Positions 18,716 through 30,226 of a DNA stretch of 64,000 nt are shown one piece after another. Position 1 is the first letter of the stretch. Every line of letters starts with the position of its first letter. The position numbers and the translations under genes were made by a program. This DNA comes from Xanthomonas hydrangeae (GTDB lineage Bacteria; Pseudomonadota; Gammaproteobacteria; Xanthomonadales; Xanthomonadaceae): NCBI GenBank assembly GCA_905142475.1, contig LR990730.1, forward strand, positions 992,001-1,056,000, read 5' to 3'. Under the pieces are notes generated by a model. It was not told the DNA's origin, did not search any database, and saw only the letters and a program-made list of their open reading frames with translations.

Positions 18716-19339
18716 TCGCCTGTTCGAGGGGCTGACGTATCCGCCAGACATGTGACGAGCGACCAGTGTCGGTGCGCTTTTAGCCGTATGGACCCGACGT
18801 GGTTGCAATGGCTTGCTTCGCCGCCGAGTGCCGCGATCGCAAGGCGATCAGCAGTGCGCGAACACTGCCTGCGGAACATTAAACGCTTGCACGCACCACA
18901 TCGATGTCTGCAAACACGCTGCATTGCGGCATTCGGCCGCGCGGCCTATGGCGGCCGTCCTCTAACGGCAGTGGTCTATTCATCGAGGCGAAGGAATGCG
19001 GTCACGATTGCGTTGTCATTCCAATATCTGCACTCAGGGCGCGGTTTCAGGCATGAAAGTGGCTATTTGCGTCGTTGAGTTGACAGCTCCGCGTGGGGAA
19101 GGCACCTTCGCTGATAACGTTGTCAGCGATCAGGAGCGTGCTCCGACTTCATGAAAGACGTTGCCGGCCGGTCATGCATCGGCCTGGCGCCTTGCCCCGC
19201 ACGCCGCCACCGGCCTGCGGGAAGACGCTGCTCGCCGTCCGGTGTACAGGGGGACGGATCGCGGGTGTGGCGCGCGCTCTGCGCGTTCTCAAGCAACCGG
19301 ACGGTTGCGACCCGACGCATCAGCCAAGAGGTCCACGCA
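18716..19339. other. Intergenic region upstream of the second TonB receptor
   Basis: No credible gene is seen in these 624 bases. A LacI-type palindrome lies at 19109-19128, and a TTGACA lies at 19080-19085 without a clear -10 partner. The receptor ribosome site AAGAGGT is just before 19340. Confidence 0.55.
19109..19128. promoter_or_regulatory. LacI-family operator candidate (NagR-type)
   Basis: CGCTGATAACGTTGTCAGCG is palindromic except at one T/C pair. It shares CGCTGA and AACGTTGTC with the site at 1372-1391. It lies about 210 bases before the second TonB receptor, so NagR control of that receptor is likely. Confidence 0.68.
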
Positions 19340-22003
19340 ATGCTGCAAGCCCGTGTGTGTGAGTTATCCCGTGATTCCGCCAACGCTGCCGAGCGTGCGC
19401 CATGTCGCTCGCGACTGAGCGTTGCCGTCCGTCGCCTGCTGCTGGGTGGCGCTGCCCTTGCCGGTGCCGGCATGCTTCCCGCGTTTGCGCAGGAGGCGGA
19501 ACCCGCCCAGCAACAGCCGCCCGCGCAGACCAACCCATCGGTGTCCACGCTGGACGAGGTCAAGGTGGTCGGCTATCAGGCCAGCCTCGGCAAGGCACTC
19601 AACGTCAAGCGCAATGCCGATGCGATCGTCGATGCGATCAGCGCCGAAGACATCGGCAAATTCCCCGATACCAACGTCGCCGAGTCGCTGTCGCGCCTTT
19701 CCGGCATCACCGTGGACCGGCAGTTCGGCGAAGGCGAGAAGGTCAGCATCCTCGGCACCGATCCGGCGCTCAACCGTGTGCTGCTCAACGGCCAGACCAT
19801 TGCCTCCACCAGCTGGGGCGGCGACCCCAACGACCCGGACAGCCGCTCGTTCAACTACAGCACGCTGGCGCCGGAAGTGGTCGGCCTGATGGAGGTCTAC
19901 AAAACACCGGAGGCGCGCATCGACGAGGGTTCGATCGGCGGCACCGTGATCGTGCACACGCGCAAGCCGCTGGAGCTCGAGCGCAATGCGCTGACCGGTA
20001 CGGTGAGCTACGGTTACAACGACCGGTCCGACGAAGGCAAGCCGAACGCGTCAGCGCTGTACAGCTGGAAGAACCAGGATGAAACGTTCGGTGTCCTCAC
20101 CTCGGTGATGCATTCGCAGCGCGTGCTGCGTCGCGATGGCGTGGAGATCTTCGGCTACGACGATGTCGCCGGCGCTGCGTTTCCGCCGGCCGTGGTCGGC
20201 AATAACACCGGCGTGTTTCCGACCTCGATCAACACCGCCTTGTTTCAGCAGACGCGCAAACGCGATGGTGTCAGCGCTGCATTGCAGTGGAAGCCGGATG
20301 CCGATTTCGAGCTCAACCTGACCGGCCTGTACGTCAAGGAAAGTTTCGACAACTACAACCAGAGCCGCTACGGGTACTGGGGCTCCAACCCTGGCGATGC
20401 GCAGGCGCTGGGCTTCGAGAACGGCGTGGCGACCTCGGGCACCTTCGGCGATCAGTCCACCACATTCCTGGATGGCTACCTGCGCAACAGCGATGTCAGC
20501 ACCGGCAGCATCCATCTGCGCGCGGACTGGCATGGCGACGGCTGGAATGCATCCAGCCACGTGGGGTATACCAGTTCGCAAGGCGGCGCCGAGCGCATCT
20601 ACGGCATCCAGTTCCGTAATCTCGCCGGTTACAGCTACGACATCGACGGGCGCCGCACCGCGATGGACTACAGCACCGACCCCACCAACGCGGCGGCGAT
20701 GCAACTCAACAATGCCTCGGCCAGCCACAGCCCGCAGTACGACAAGGAGCGCTACCTGCAGCTGGATTTCGACCATGCGGTGGAGTGGGGGCCGTTCACG
20801 CAGATCCTGACCGGCATCAAGCTCACCAATCACGCCACCGGGCAGTCGTCCTACAGCCGTACCTGGACACCGAACGACGGCAGCACGCTCGCAGATTTTT
20901 CGCCAGGCACCACGCCGTCCGGCTACCTGGACGGCCTGTCCACCAGCGCCGACATGCAACGCTGGTCCACCATCGGCCGCGGTGCGATCGGTCGCTACAT
21001 CGGTGGCCTGGAAGGCGATGCCGGCCTGCCGATCAGCTACGCCGGCAACTACAGCATCGAGGAGCAGAACCGCGCCTGGTTCCTGCAGGGCAATTTTTCC
21101 GGCGAGCGCTATCGCGGCAACATCGGCGTGCGGTACGTGCACACGCGTGATTCCACCGATGGTTTCAGCTACGCGCCCGGTGGCGGCTACACACCGGTCA
21201 ACTTCCTCAACAGCTACGGCAAGTGGCTGCCGTCGTTCAACATCGCCTACGACCTGCGCGATGACCTGATGCTGCGCCTGGCTGCCTCCAAGGTGATCGC
21301 GCGGCCGCGCTACACCAACATGACCCCGTACGTGGCCACCGACGACACCACGCTTACCGCGTCCACGGGCAATCCCGGCCTGAGCCCGTATGAGTCCACC
21401 AACCTGGGCGCATCGCTGGAGTGGTATTTCTCCGACAGCAGCCTGCTCAGCGGCGAGTTCTTCTCGCGCGATATCTCCAACTACATCCTCACCACGGTGG
21501 AAGACCGGGTGTTCTTCAACAACGCCACCGGCGGCTCAAGCACCTACCAGACCTCCGTGCCGACCAACGCCGGCGATGCCAAGGTGCAGGGCGTGGCGCT
21601 CAACCTGCAGCACAACTTCGGCAACGGGTTCGGCGTGGTGGCCAACTACACCTACTCCGATTCGAAAACCGATGGCGATTACAGCCTGCCGTACAACTCG
21701 CGCAACGCCTACAACATCAGCCCGTACTACGAGCAGGGCAAATGGAGCGCACGGGTGAACCTGGGCTGGCGCTCGGAATATTTCACCCAGATCGGTCGCC
21801 TCAACGGGCAGCAGATGACCGATGCGTTCACCCAGGTCGATGCATCGTTCGGCTACCAGGCCACCGAGCGGCTGCGCGTGGCGCTGGAAGCCACCAATCT
21901 GCTGGACGAAACCTACTTCAGCTACATCGGCAACAAGAACCAGCCGTACTATATCTACAAGAACGGCCGCTCCTTCATGCTGAGTCTGAACTTCAAGCTG
22001 TGA
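19340..22003 (+). CDS. TonB-dependent receptor, intact (probable GlcNAc/chitooligosaccharide uptake)
   Basis: The start at ATG 19340 follows AAGAGGT and gives 887 residues. A signal peptide ends near LPAFAQ. The plug domain carries LDEVKVVGYQASL, EDIGKFPDTNVAESLSRLSG and the glycan-receptor-type GEGEKVSILGTDPALN, followed by a 22-strand barrel ending FMLSLNFKL. The protein would import a substrate across the outer membrane using TonB energy. Placement next to the nag genes and a NagR-type palindrome upstream point to GlcNAc or GlcNAc oligomers. It is intact, so it may replace the broken receptor at 1988-4763. Confidence 0.88.
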   Translation: MLQARVCELSRDSANAAERAPCRSRLSVAVRRLLLGGAALAGAGMLPAFAQEAEPAQQQPPAQTNPSVSTLDEVKVVGYQASLGKALNVKRNADAIVDAISAEDIGKFPDTNVAESLSRLSGITVDRQFGEGEKVSILGTDPALNRVLLNGQTIASTSWGGDPNDPDSRSFNYSTLAPEVVGLMEVYKTPEARIDEGSIGGTVIVHTRKPLELERNALTGTVSYGYNDRSDEGKPNASALYSWKNQDETFGVLTSVMHSQRVLRRDGVEIFGYDDVAGAAFPPAVVGNNTGVFPTSINTALFQQTRKRDGVSAALQWKPDADFELNLTGLYVKESFDNYNQSRYGYWGSNPGDAQALGFENGVATSGTFGDQSTTFLDGYLRNSDVSTGSIHLRADWHGDGWNASSHVGYTSSQGGAERIYGIQFRNLAGYSYDIDGRRTAMDYSTDPTNAAAMQLNNASASHSPQYDKERYLQLDFDHAVEWGPFTQILTGIKLTNHATGQSSYSRTWTPNDGSTLADFSPGTTPSGYLDGLSTSADMQRWSTIGRGAIGRYIGGLEGDAGLPISYAGNYSIEEQNRAWFLQGNFSGERYRGNIGVRYVHTRDSTDGFSYAPGGGYTPVNFLNSYGKWLPSFNIAYDLRDDLMLRLAASKVIARPRYTNMTPYVATDDTTLTASTGNPGLSPYESTNLGASLEWYFSDSSLLSGEFFSRDISNYILTTVEDRVFFNNATGGSSTYQTSVPTNAGDAKVQGVALNLQHNFGNGFGVVANYTYSDSKTDGDYSLPYNSRNAYNISPYYEQGKWSARVNLGWRSEYFTQIGRLNGQQMTDAFTQVDASFGYQATERLRVALEATNLLDETYFSYIGNKNQPYYIYKNGRSFMLSLNFKL

Positions 22004-22013
22004 CGCATGGCCG

Positions 22014-22037
22014 GGCGGCTGCTGTTCTGCAGCCGCC
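22014..22037 (+). terminator. Hairpin after the second TonB receptor
   Basis: GGCGGCTGC and GCAGCCGCC pair perfectly around a six-base loop, 11 bases after the receptor stop. The T tract is weak, so it may act as a terminator or an mRNA-stabilising hairpin. Confidence 0.45.
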
Positions 22038-22185
22038 TGGTTGAATGGCGAACACCCTACGTGTGCCCCGCATCCCTGACGTCGACCGGGTTGGGTGGTC
22101 GCCAGCCCGGAGCGGTGCAGTCACGTCCTGCCTGGCGCTCTCGCATTTTTGTTGCGTTGCTACGACGGTATGCGCGATGCCCTGG

Positions 22186-23418
22186 CTATGCGCTGGTCTT
22201 GCGCGCCGCCGCAATCGCCGCAATCCGTGCCTTCGCCAACGCCTCGCCGATTTGCGGGCCTTGCAGGCCTTCTGCGGCCAGGTCGCGCGCATTGATGGCC
22301 AGCGCAGCAGCATGCAGGCGTTTGAGTTGGTCGCCCTGTGGATACGCGGCCTCTTCGCTGCCCAGCCGGCCACGCTTGTCGGCTTCGCACACCAGCGCGA
22401 GTTGTGCGACACGCTCGGGGCGGCGGAAGGCATCGCAGCGCACCAGCAGCTCGTGCACGGTGCGGTCGCGCAGCTCGGCCAGGCGGTGCACGTTCAAATG
22501 CTCGCGGCAGGCGGTGATGGCGAGCTGGCGATAATCCTGCGGCACCTTGAGGCGCTCGCACACTGCCTGCAGCGGGGCGACACCGCGCTGTTCGTGCATG
22601 ATGTGGCGCGGCCATTCCTCCTGCGGTGTGAGCGCCTTGCCCAGGTCGTGGGTCAGTGCGGCAAAACCCACCAGCGCATCGCCGGGCGCCAGTCGCGCGG
22701 CCATGTCGCTGACCATCTCCTGGTGAATGCCGGTATCCACCTCCGGATGAAACTCGGCACGTTGTGGCACGCCATACAGCGCATCGATCTCGGGCAGGAT
22801 GACGCGCAGCGCATCGGTGTCGTGCAGCGTGCGCAGGAAGGCCGACGGCTGCGCACTCTCCAGCACGCGGCGTAATTCCTGCCACACGCGTTCGGGCACC
22901 AGGCTGTCCAGCTCGCCGCTGGAGGCCATCTCGCGCATCAATGCGGCAGTTTCGGGCGCAAGAGTGAAACCGAGCGGCGCCAGCCGCGCCATGAAGCGGG
23001 CAGCGCGCAACACACGCACGGGATCTTCGACAAAGGCCGGCCCCACGTGCCGCAGCACGCGCGCTTGCAGATCGCGCGCGCCGCCATACGGGTCGAACAA
23101 CTCGCCGGTGTCTTCGTCGCGTGCAATCGCGTTGATGGTGAAATCGCGGCGCAGCAGGTCTTCTTCCAGCGTTACCGACGGATCGGCATCCACCACAAAG
23201 CCGCGATAGCCGCGCCCGGATTTGCGCTCGGTACGCGCCAACGCATATTCCTCGCCGCTACGCGGATGCAGGAACACCGGGAAATCTTTCCCCACCGGTT
23301 TGAAACCCAGGCGTTCCATCTGCGCCTGATCGGCACCGACCACGACCCAGTCGCGGTCGCCAGCGAGCTGGCCAAGCAGGGCATCGCGGACTGCGCCGCC
23401 AACGAGATAGATCTTCAT
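22186..23418 (-). CDS. cca: Multifunctional tRNA CCA-adding enzyme / phosphohydrolase
   Basis: Starting at the ATG at 23418, the 410-residue protein opens [13 protein letters not shown] class II nucleotidyltransferase head has the catalytic GDRDWVVVG and [10 protein letters not shown] motifs. A C-terminal HD domain carries THDLGKA. Length and arrangement match the bacterial Cca that adds CCA to tRNA 3' ends and has HD phosphohydrolase activity. A longer in-frame start at 23541 would include repeat-derived sequence and is rejected. The gene converges on the second TonB receptor. The intergenic repeat at 23525-23626 begins about 100 bases upstream of its start. Confidence 0.93.
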   Translation of the reverse strand: MKIYLVGGAVRDALLGQLAGDRDWVVVGADQAQMERLGFKPVGKDFPVFLHPRSGEEYALARTERKSGRGYRGFVVDADPSVTLEEDLLRRDFTINAIARDEDTGELFDPYGGARDLQARVLRHVGPAFVEDPVRVLRAARFMARLAPLGFTLAPETAALMREMASSGELDSLVPERVWQELRRVLESAQPSAFLRTLHDTDALRVILPEIDALYGVPQRAEFHPEVDTGIHQEMVSDMAARLAPGDALVGFAALTHDLGKALTPQEEWPRHIMHEQRGVAPLQAVCERLKVPQDYRQLAITACREHLNVHRLAELRDRTVHELLVRCDAFRRPERVAQLALVCEADKRGRLGSEEAAYPQGDQLKRLHAAALAINARDLAAEGLQGPQIGEALAKARIAAIAAARKTSA

Positions 23419-23524
23419 CGCGACATGATGCCCGATGCGGTGCTTGCGTCGTAGAGCGACTGATCTACGGCTTTGCGGATAGATCCGCTGTAGAGCGGGG
23501 TGATGTGTGGCTTTACTGCAGGGC

Positions 23525-23626
23525 CCTTGCCCGCCCACCATCGCAGGACACGCCGCAAGTACGTCCTTGTAGGCTCTTACGCGGCATCCATGCCGCGTAA
23601 GGTCCCGCGACGGTGAGCGGGCAAGG
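23525..23626 (+). repeat. A-type hairpin intergenic repeat, copy 1
   Basis: The 102-base element has outer arms CCTTGCCCGCCCACC and GGTGAGCGGGCAAGG that pair with few mismatches, and a nested palindrome TTACGCGGCATCC/ATGCCGCGTAA. It belongs to the same family as the copies near 29.3-30.2 kb and 59.1-59.5 kb. Confidence 0.88.
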
Positions 23627-23821
23627 ACCAGTCGAGATGATCGGTGTGCATGTGCAAGCAGTGCAGGACGTGCATTGCTGGGATCACGGTGTGTCCGACC
23701 AGCCTCTCATCGCAACCTGAGCAGCAGGCAGGCTTTCAGCAAGCAAGCTACAAATCTCTCATCTGCCCAAGGCAGGTCGGGCAACACGCTTTCAAGAAGC
23801 AGCCGACCAACTTTCTGGTGC

Positions 23822-23880
23822 GGTGTCCTTGCCGCTTGCGGGACGGATTCACGGCGTGTCCCGCAAGCGGTAAGGGCACC
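23822..23880 (-). repeat. B-type hairpin repeat, internally deleted copy
   Basis: Ends GGTGTCCTTGCCGC and GCGGTAAGGGCACC pair as in the B-type copies. The copy is only 59 bases because the central block with the GGATGCC palindrome is missing. Confidence 0.7.
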
Positions 23881-24130
23881 GCGCACTCGCCGACCCGAGC
23901 TTTCGATTGCACCTAAACAACGTAACGACGGGAAAGCTTGATTGGCCTCAGAGCCTCAGAGCCTCAGAGCTTGAGAGTATGAAGCCTCAAAGCCCGAAGC
24001 TTAGGAGCGTACCGAAAGGCGAGTATTAGAATGGCATCGTCTACCCTGCGCCCCAGGCCAAGACACACCTTGCAACCGCGCAAGCACGATCACCTCATCC
24101 AGCCGCCATGCTGGGCGGCTGACTGCGAAC

Positions 24131-26104
24131 TCAGTCCTGCGCCGCGTTGGTGGTCGCCTGGCCTGGCGTGCACACCGGCTTCAGGCGCTTGTCCACCAGT
24201 TTGCCCATCAGGCGATCACTCAGCGGCAGCATGTCGCCGTTGAGTTGCCAGTCGTAGATCACGCTGAAAGCCAGCACGCGTGCGACGTACTCGCGGGTTT
24301 CCTTGTAGCTGATGGTCTCGATCCAGAAATCCGGCTCGAAGTTGGGGCGTTGCGATTGCCAGCGGCCGGTCGGCCCGGGGCCGGCGTTGTAGGCGGCGAT
24401 GGTGAGGTAGGGCCGGCCGTAGGTATTGAGCAACTGGCGCAGATAGGCGGTGCCGATGGCGATGTTGGTGTCCGGCTCGTACAGGCTGGTGGCGCCCGCG
24501 TAGCCGGGCAGGGCGATGCCCTTTGCCACCGCCGCGCCGGTGCCCGGCAAGACCTGCATCAGGCCCATCGCGTTGGCAGGCGAACGCGCGCGTGGATTGA
24601 AGATGCTCTCGGCACGGATCTCTGCTGCCACCCAGGCCGGGTCGATCGCGTTCTTGGCCGCTTCGCGGCGAATGCTGTCGTCGTGATGCAGCGGAAAGCG
24701 CAACGCGTACAGGCGTTGTTCGTCCGGCTGCTTGCCGAGCGCGAACACTGCGCGATCGAACCAGCCGTTTTCGCTGGCTACCTGCACCGCCAGCCGGCGC
24801 TGGGTGTCGTCGAAGCGGCTCGCGGCATCGTTCCACTCAGCCACGGCCCAACCGGGGCGGTCGATCTGGAACAAGGCGATGGCGCGGATCAACGCCGGAT
24901 CGCGTGCAACGACGGCCTTTGTTTGCGGATTGTCCTTGGGCTCCCACGGACACAGCCGATAGGGCTGCTGCAGGCGGTCGGCGGCCAGGAAGCCGTGGAA
25001 GGTCGGCGATTGCGCGGCTGCGCGATACAGCGGCTGTGCGGCTGCGGCCGCGCCGGTCTTCTCGGCCAGGCGCGCTTCGAAGTACTGCCAGCGCGAATCG
25101 CTGCGCTGGGTCGCCGGCATCTTGCGGATCGCCGCCAGGGCCGCCGGCCAGTCGCCACGCGACATCGCTTCGCGCGCGCGCCATTCGTGCAGGCGCTCGT
25201 CGTATGAGACATCGGGGACCGCATTGAGGCGCCGTGCCGAATCCGGCAGGTAGGACGCCACCGTCCACAGCGCGATCTGGTACAGCACCTGGCCGCGCTG
25301 CGCCTCGCTGAAGCCGAGTGCGCTAGCCAGCTGTGGCAACTGCTGCTCGGCCGCGTCCGGATCGCTCTTGGCCAGTTTGGCCAGGCCGTCGACGGCGATG
25401 CGTCGGCTGCGCTCGGTCTTTGGCCAACCGAGTGCACGCGGGTGCACCTTGTCCAGAAACGCGGCGTAATCGTTAGCCAATGCCAGATCGGCCGCTGGCA
25501 AGCCGCGCGCGGCCGTGCGCATCACCGCAGGCTGCTGTGCATCGGCCGCCGCCTCCACGCGCTCCCAGCGCAGCGCCGGGGTGAGTTCGCCCCGCGCTTC
25601 CAGCCCGGCAACCACCGGATCGCAGGCATCGGGCAGGCCCTTGCCGGTGCGCCACAGGGTCAACGCGTCGCGGCTCCACTGTGCATCCAGCTTGCCGGTC
25701 GCCTGGCGCGCGGTCAGCTGCGCGCAGCGCAGGCCCAGGTTGTCGGTGGGCTTCCAGTTGGCCAGCAACGTGTTCCAGTCCTGGCGGCGTGCCACCGCCG
25801 GCAACCAGGTGCCGCGGAAGCTCTCGGCCACCGGCTGGCCTGCATAACGCTGCAGGAATCCCTGCGCCTGTGCCGTGGAGACGTTGTCGATGTTGCGCTT
25901 GAGCGTGGCAAATTCCAGCCAGCCATAGAGCGGGTGGCGGTTCAACGCGGCCAGCTGACCGGCATCGGACTGGCCGCGCTCTGCAGCCGCGATGGCATCG
26001 CGCATGGCGGTCAATTGCGGGTCCAGGCTCTGGGCATGCAGCGCAGTACTGCCAAGGCACAGCAAGCCGACGAAAACAGTGGCAAGACGGGGGGGATAGG
26101 TCAT
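24131..26104 (-). CDS. slt: Soluble lytic murein transglycosylase
   Basis: The start is the ATG at 26104 ([15 protein letters not shown]), giving 657 residues with a signal peptide ending near TALHAQ. An alpha-helical superhelical domain occupies most of the protein. The C-terminal SLT domain (about residues 490-620) has the catalytic Glu in [11 protein letters not shown], followed by [13 protein letters not shown] and IAAYNAGPG. The enzyme cleaves peptidoglycan glycan strands to 1,6-anhydro products in the periplasm. Reading frames extending upstream of 26104 are spurious. It is divergent from the third TonB receptor. Confidence 0.92.
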   Translation of the reverse strand: MTYPPRLATVFVGLLCLGSTALHAQSLDPQLTAMRDAIAAAERGQSDAGQLAALNRHPLYGWLEFATLKRNIDNVSTAQAQGFLQRYAGQPVAESFRGTWLPAVARRQDWNTLLANWKPTDNLGLRCAQLTARQATGKLDAQWSRDALTLWRTGKGLPDACDPVVAGLEARGELTPALRWERVEAAADAQQPAVMRTAARGLPAADLALANDYAAFLDKVHPRALGWPKTERSRRIAVDGLAKLAKSDPDAAEQQLPQLASALGFSEAQRGQVLYQIALWTVASYLPDSARRLNAVPDVSYDERLHEWRAREAMSRGDWPAALAAIRKMPATQRSDSRWQYFEARLAEKTGAAAAAQPLYRAAAQSPTFHGFLAADRLQQPYRLCPWEPKDNPQTKAVVARDPALIRAIALFQIDRPGWAVAEWNDAASRFDDTQRRLAVQVASENGWFDRAVFALGKQPDEQRLYALRFPLHHDDSIRREAAKNAIDPAWVAAEIRAESIFNPRARSPANAMGLMQVLPGTGAAVAKGIALPGYAGATSLYEPDTNIAIGTAYLRQLLNTYGRPYLTIAAYNAGPGPTGRWQSQRPNFEPDFWIETISYKETREYVARVLAFSVIYDWQLNGDMLPLSDRLMGKLVDKRLKPVCTPGQATTNAAQD

Positions 26105-26369
26105 TGCGCGATGATACCGAAGCACGCCTGCGCGCCTGAGTGAATGCGCAGCAGACCGGTGCCAACTGGCGCTGACGGCAGCGATGGGCGTGCGATGCCG
26201 GTGCGTACCGCGCGTGTGCACCGTGGCCTGCCGCTGCGGAGCACTGCGGACCACTTCCCACTGCGTCACGGCTGGCTTGCGGGGCGTTAAGGTTTCGTTT
26301 AAAAGTGGGAGCGGACCGCAGGGCACGGGGGCGTGCGGACACTCAAGAATCCTTCTGGAGAGAGAAAGG

Positions 26370-29249
26370 ATGAAGCGTCTGATTGGCCCCCGTCGGTCAT
26401 GCCTGGCCGTGCCGTTGTCCTTGTGTCTGGTTCCCACACTCGCCTGGGCGCAACAGCCCGAGGCCGCCCCGAGCACGCGCACGCTCGACAGCGTACAGGT
26501 CACCGGCACGCGCATCCGGACGGCAGAGTTGCAGGGCCAGGTGCCGATCCAGACGCTCAACCGCGCCGACATCGAACGCACCGGCCTGACCTCCATCGGC
26601 GAGGTACTGCAGGAACTCACCGCCTCGGGGTCGGCGCTCAACGCCAAGTTCAACTCGTCGGGCAACTTCGGCTTTCCGCCCGATGGCGGTGGTGTGGGCG
26701 CCGGCTCGGCGCAGGTGGATCTGCGCCATCTCGGTTCCAAGCGCGTGCTGGTCCTGGTCGATGGCATCCGCTGGGTCAACGAATCCTCGGCCTCGGGCGT
26801 GGGCTCGTCGACCGATCTCAACACCATTCCGTTGGCGATCGTGGAGCGCATCGAGGTGCTCGAGGATGGCGCCTCGTCGCTATACGGCTCGGACGCGATT
26901 GCCGGCGTGGTCAACATCATCACCCGGCGCAGCTTCGACGGTGCGCAGGTCACGCTCAACTACGGGCAATACGGCAAGGGCGACGGCGCCAACCAGGGCA
27001 TGGACCTGGCCTGGGGTACCAGCGGCGAGGACTTCAGCCTGTTTCTGGGGGCCAGCTACGTCAAGCAGGATCCGATCTACGCGCGCGATCGTGCGCAGGC
27101 CCGCTTCCCGATTCCGGGTACAGGGCTGACCTTCGCCAGTTCGGCAACGCCGGACGGCCGCTTCCAGTTCGTCGACCCCAACACCGGCGTGCGCCAGAAC
27201 CTCACGCCCAACGCCGGCGTCGGTGCGCCGCAATACGATGGCAGTGCCGGCTGTACGCGTAGCGACGACTACCACTGTTTCGGCACCGCTGACCGCTACA
27301 ACTTCGCCGAACAGAATCTGTTGCTGACGCCGTCCGAGCGCAAGGGCGTGTTCGCGCAATTTCGGTATTACTTCAACGACGACGTGCAGTGGTACGTCAA
27401 GGCGCTGGGCAACCGGCGCGAGTCGACCAACCAGGCCGCGCCCGAGCCGATCTTTCTCGGCCCCGATGCCGGCACCGGCAATCCGCTGGCCGACAACATC
27501 GTGATTTCCGCGCTCAATCCGTTCAATCCATTCGGCTTCGCGTTGAACTCGGCCACCAACCTGATCCAGATTGGCCGCCGCCCGGTGGAAGGCGGCGCGC
27601 GCCGGTTCGAGCAGAAGGTCGACACGCAGTATTTCGGCACCGGCCTGGTAGGCACCTTCGAAGGCGCGGCGCGGACCTGGTACTGGGACGTCAACGGCAT
27701 GTACAGCAAGAACAAGGCCGAACAGACCAACTACGGCAGCTACAACCTCTACAACATCAATCTGGGCCTGGGCGATCCGGCCGCGTGTGCGGCGGTGGCC
27801 GGCTGCGTGCCGCTGGATATCTTCGGCGGCGCCGGCAGCATCACGCCGGAGATGTTGCGTTGGATCCAGCCGGTGGTGCGCGACCGCAGCCAGAACGAGT
27901 TGAGCCTGTTCACCGCCAACCTCAGCAGCGAGTTGTTCCAGCTGCCCGGCGGCGCGGTGTCGTTCGCCACCGGCTACGAGTACCGCAAGTACGAAGGGTC
28001 GTACCAACCCGATCCGCTCACCGTGGCGGGGCGCTACAACGGTGTACCGTCATTGCCGACCTCGGGCAGCTACGACGTCAACGAGGCCTATCTCGAACTC
28101 AATATCCCGATCTTCGCCAACTCGTCGCTGGGCGACAAACTCGACCTGAACATCGCCGGCCGCTATTCGGATTACTCCACCTTCGGTGGTGAGTTCACGC
28201 CAAAGTATGGCTTGCGTTGGCAGGTCACCGATGAGTTGGTGTTGCGTACCAGTTACGCGGAAGGCTTCCGCGCGCCGACCATCGGCGAGTTGTTCGGTTC
28301 GGCGGCGCGTGCCGACCTGCAGTTGTCCGATCCATGCTCGATCGGGTTGGGCGGCACCGCGCCGCGCGGTAGCGCCGCCAACTGCGCATCGCTCGGCGTG
28401 CCGGCCGGCTACCAGCAGGCCAACCAGCAGATCTCGGTCACCACCGGCGGCAACGAGCAACTGGATCCGGAGCGCTCGCGCAGCTTCAGCGCCGGCTTCG
28501 TGTTCAGCCCGGGCTTCGCCAGCAATGCCAGTTGGTCCGATCGCCTCGATCTGGAGATGACGTTCTATCGGCACCATGTCGATGGCGCGATCCAGGCGAT
28601 CAATGCGCAAACGCAGCTGGACCTGTGCGTGGATACCCTGGACGCGCTGTATTGCAACGGCATCGGGCGCGCGTCCACCGGCGGCATCAATGCGTTCAAC
28701 AATCGCTTGACCAACCTGGGCTCGATCAAGACCGACGGTTGGGATGTGGATCTGTTCTGGACGCTGCCGGAGAGCGCGTTCGGCCGTTTCAAGTTGTCTT
28801 GGCAGAACACCTTCGTGGGCCGCTACGAGGCACTCGGTGCGGCAGGGCAACGGCAGCCGCAAGGTCCAGGCATCGAGGTGGTGGATAGCGCGATTCCGGA
28901 GTGGACCAGCAATGCGGTGCTGGATTGGTCGCTGGGCAATTGGACCGCATCATGGACGGCGCGCCACATTTCCAAACTCACCGAGCAATGCGGCGATGCG
29001 GTGGAATTTGCGGTGTGTTCCGATCCTGCCGTGGGCACCAATCGGCTGGATGCGATCACTTATCACGATGCGCAGGTGGGTTATCGCGTCGATTGGCTCA
29101 AGGGTCTGCAACTCACGGCCGGTTTGAACAACGTGTTCGACAAGGATCCGCCGCTGTGCCTGTCGTGCTCCCTCAACGGCTATGACGCATCCACTTACGA
29201 CATTCCCGGTGGGCGCTTCTGGTATGCGCGTGTGGATTTGAAGTTTTAG
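26370..29249 (+). CDS. TonB-dependent receptor (third), intact
   Basis: ATG 26370 follows the ribosome site AGAGAAAGG and gives 959 residues. A signal peptide ends at LAWAQQ. The plug carries [25 protein letters not shown] sequence and [24 protein letters not shown] residues (near 170-190). A long barrel ends [10 protein letters not shown]. The N-terminal VTGTRIR type differs from the two receptors in the nag region, so a different ligand is likely. Divergent slt and the downstream repeat array give no hint of substrate. No defect is seen. Confidence 0.86.
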   Translation: MKRLIGPRRSCLAVPLSLCLVPTLAWAQQPEAAPSTRTLDSVQVTGTRIRTAELQGQVPIQTLNRADIERTGLTSIGEVLQELTASGSALNAKFNSSGNFGFPPDGGGVGAGSAQVDLRHLGSKRVLVLVDGIRWVNESSASGVGSSTDLNTIPLAIVERIEVLEDGASSLYGSDAIAGVVNIITRRSFDGAQVTLNYGQYGKGDGANQGMDLAWGTSGEDFSLFLGASYVKQDPIYARDRAQARFPIPGTGLTFASSATPDGRFQFVDPNTGVRQNLTPNAGVGAPQYDGSAGCTRSDDYHCFGTADRYNFAEQNLLLTPSERKGVFAQFRYYFNDDVQWYVKALGNRRESTNQAAPEPIFLGPDAGTGNPLADNIVISALNPFNPFGFALNSATNLIQIGRRPVEGGARRFEQKVDTQYFGTGLVGTFEGAARTWYWDVNGMYSKNKAEQTNYGSYNLYNINLGLGDPAACAAVAGCVPLDIFGGAGSITPEMLRWIQPVVRDRSQNELSLFTANLSSELFQLPGGAVSFATGYEYRKYEGSYQPDPLTVAGRYNGVPSLPTSGSYDVNEAYLELNIPIFANSSLGDKLDLNIAGRYSDYSTFGGEFTPKYGLRWQVTDELVLRTSYAEGFRAPTIGELFGSAARADLQLSDPCSIGLGGTAPRGSAANCASLGVPAGYQQANQQISVTTGGNEQLDPERSRSFSAGFVFSPGFASNASWSDRLDLEMTFYRHHVDGAIQAINAQTQLDLCVDTLDALYCNGIGRASTGGINAFNNRLTNLGSIKTDGWDVDLFWTLPESAFGRFKLSWQNTFVGRYEALGAAGQRQPQGPGIEVVDSAIPEWTSNAVLDWSLGNWTASWTARHISKLTEQCGDAVEFAVCSDPAVGTNRLDAITYHDAQVGYRVDWLKGLQLTAGLNNVFDKDPPLCLSCSLNGYDASTYDIPGGRFWYARVDLKF

Positions 29250-29310
29250 TCCATCAGGTCGGGTTGTTCGTAAAGCGGAGAGCTGTTGATCCGGGGCTTT
29301 GCTGCAGGGC

Positions 29311-29412
29311 CCTTGCCCGCCCACCATCGCAGGACACGCCGCAAGTACGTCCATGTAGGCTCTTACGCGGCATCCATGCCGCGTAAGGTCCTGCGATGGC
29401 GGGCGGGCAAGG
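29311..29412 (+). repeat. A-type hairpin repeat, copy 2
   Basis: This 102-base element has paired ends CCTTGCCCGCCC and GGGCGGGCAAGG and the inner palindrome around GGCATCCATGCC. Confidence 0.88.
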
Positions 29413-29473
29413 ACCAGTCGAGATGGTCGGTGCGCGTGGCTCTTTTCCAAGCAACGAGCAAACTCTCTGGTGC

Positions 29474-29572
29474 GGTGTCCTCACCGATTGAGGGACCGTG
29501 TGGCGGCATGGATGCCGCCCCCGAGCCTACATGGACGTACTTGCGGCGTGTCCCGCGAGCGGTGAGGGCACC
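29474..29572 (-). repeat. B-type hairpin repeat, copy 1
   Basis: This 99-base element has ends GGTGTCCTCACCG and CGGTGAGGGCACC. Its core, CCTACATGGACGTACTTGCG, is the reverse complement of the A-type core, so A and B are the same family in opposite orientation with diverged ends. Confidence 0.85.
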
Positions 29573-29717
29573 GCGCACTCGACGACCCAAGCTTTCGACT
29601 TGGGCTTTTGATACACCCAAACTGCGCGACGAGTCGAAATTTCCGTCGTTTCGAAATGATCGGACAGTGTGGGTAGATCACGTGTAGAGCGGCTGATCTG
29701 GGGCTTGGCTGCAGGGC

Positions 29718-29819
29718 CCTTGCCCGCCCACCATCGCAGGACACGCCGCAAGTACGTCCGTGTAGGCTCTTACGCGGCATCCATGCCGCGTAAGGTCCGG
29801 CGACGGTGGGTGGGCAAGG
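29718..29819 (+). repeat. A-type hairpin repeat, copy 3
   Basis: This copy lies exactly 407 bases after copy 2, with GGTGGGTGGGCAAGG as the right arm. Confidence 0.88.
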
Positions 29820-29880
29820 ACCAGTCGAGATGGTCGGTGCGCGTGGCTCTTTTCCAAGCAACGAGCAAACTCTCTGGTGC

Positions 29881-29979
29881 GGTGTCCTCACCGATTGCGG
29901 GACCGTGTGGCGGCATGGATGCCGCCACCGAGCCTACATGGACGTACTTGCGGCGTGTCCCGCGAGCGGTGAGGGCACC
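29881..29979 (-). repeat. B-type hairpin repeat, copy 2
   Basis: This copy lies exactly 407 bases after B copy 1 and is nearly identical to it. Confidence 0.85.
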
Positions 29980-30124
29980 GCGCACTCGACGACCCAAGCT
30001 TTCGACTTGGGCTTTTGATACACCCAAACTGCGCGACGAGTCGAAATTTCCGTCGTTTCGAAATGATCGGACAGTGTGGGTAGATCACGTGTAGAGCGAC
30101 TGATCTGCGGCTTGGCTGCAGGGC

Positions 30125-30226
30125 CCTTGCCCACCCACCGTCGCAGGACACGCCGCAAGTACGTCCATGTAGGCTCTTACGCGGCATCCATGCCGCGTAA
30201 GGTCCCGCGACGGTGGGCGGGCAAGG
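30125..30226 (+). repeat. A-type hairpin repeat, copy 4
   Basis: This is the third A element of the array. The sequence diverges from the unit soon after its right arm, ending the tandem repeat. Confidence 0.88.

Larger units (their letters stand above)
23419..24130. other. Intergenic region with two hairpin repeat elements
   Basis: This 712-base stretch between slt and cca has no supported gene. It holds one A-type hairpin repeat (23525-23626), one short B-type repeat (23822-23880), a short run of CAGAGCCT-like direct repeats near 23948-23975, and a hairpin next to the slt stop (24101-24120, arms AGCCGCC and GGCGGCT). Confidence 0.6.

Noticed and set aside
18991..19020. A second LacI-type half-site, CGTTGTCATT, upstream of the second receptor
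   Set aside because: The opposite half matches at only four of nine positions, so it is not a supported operator.
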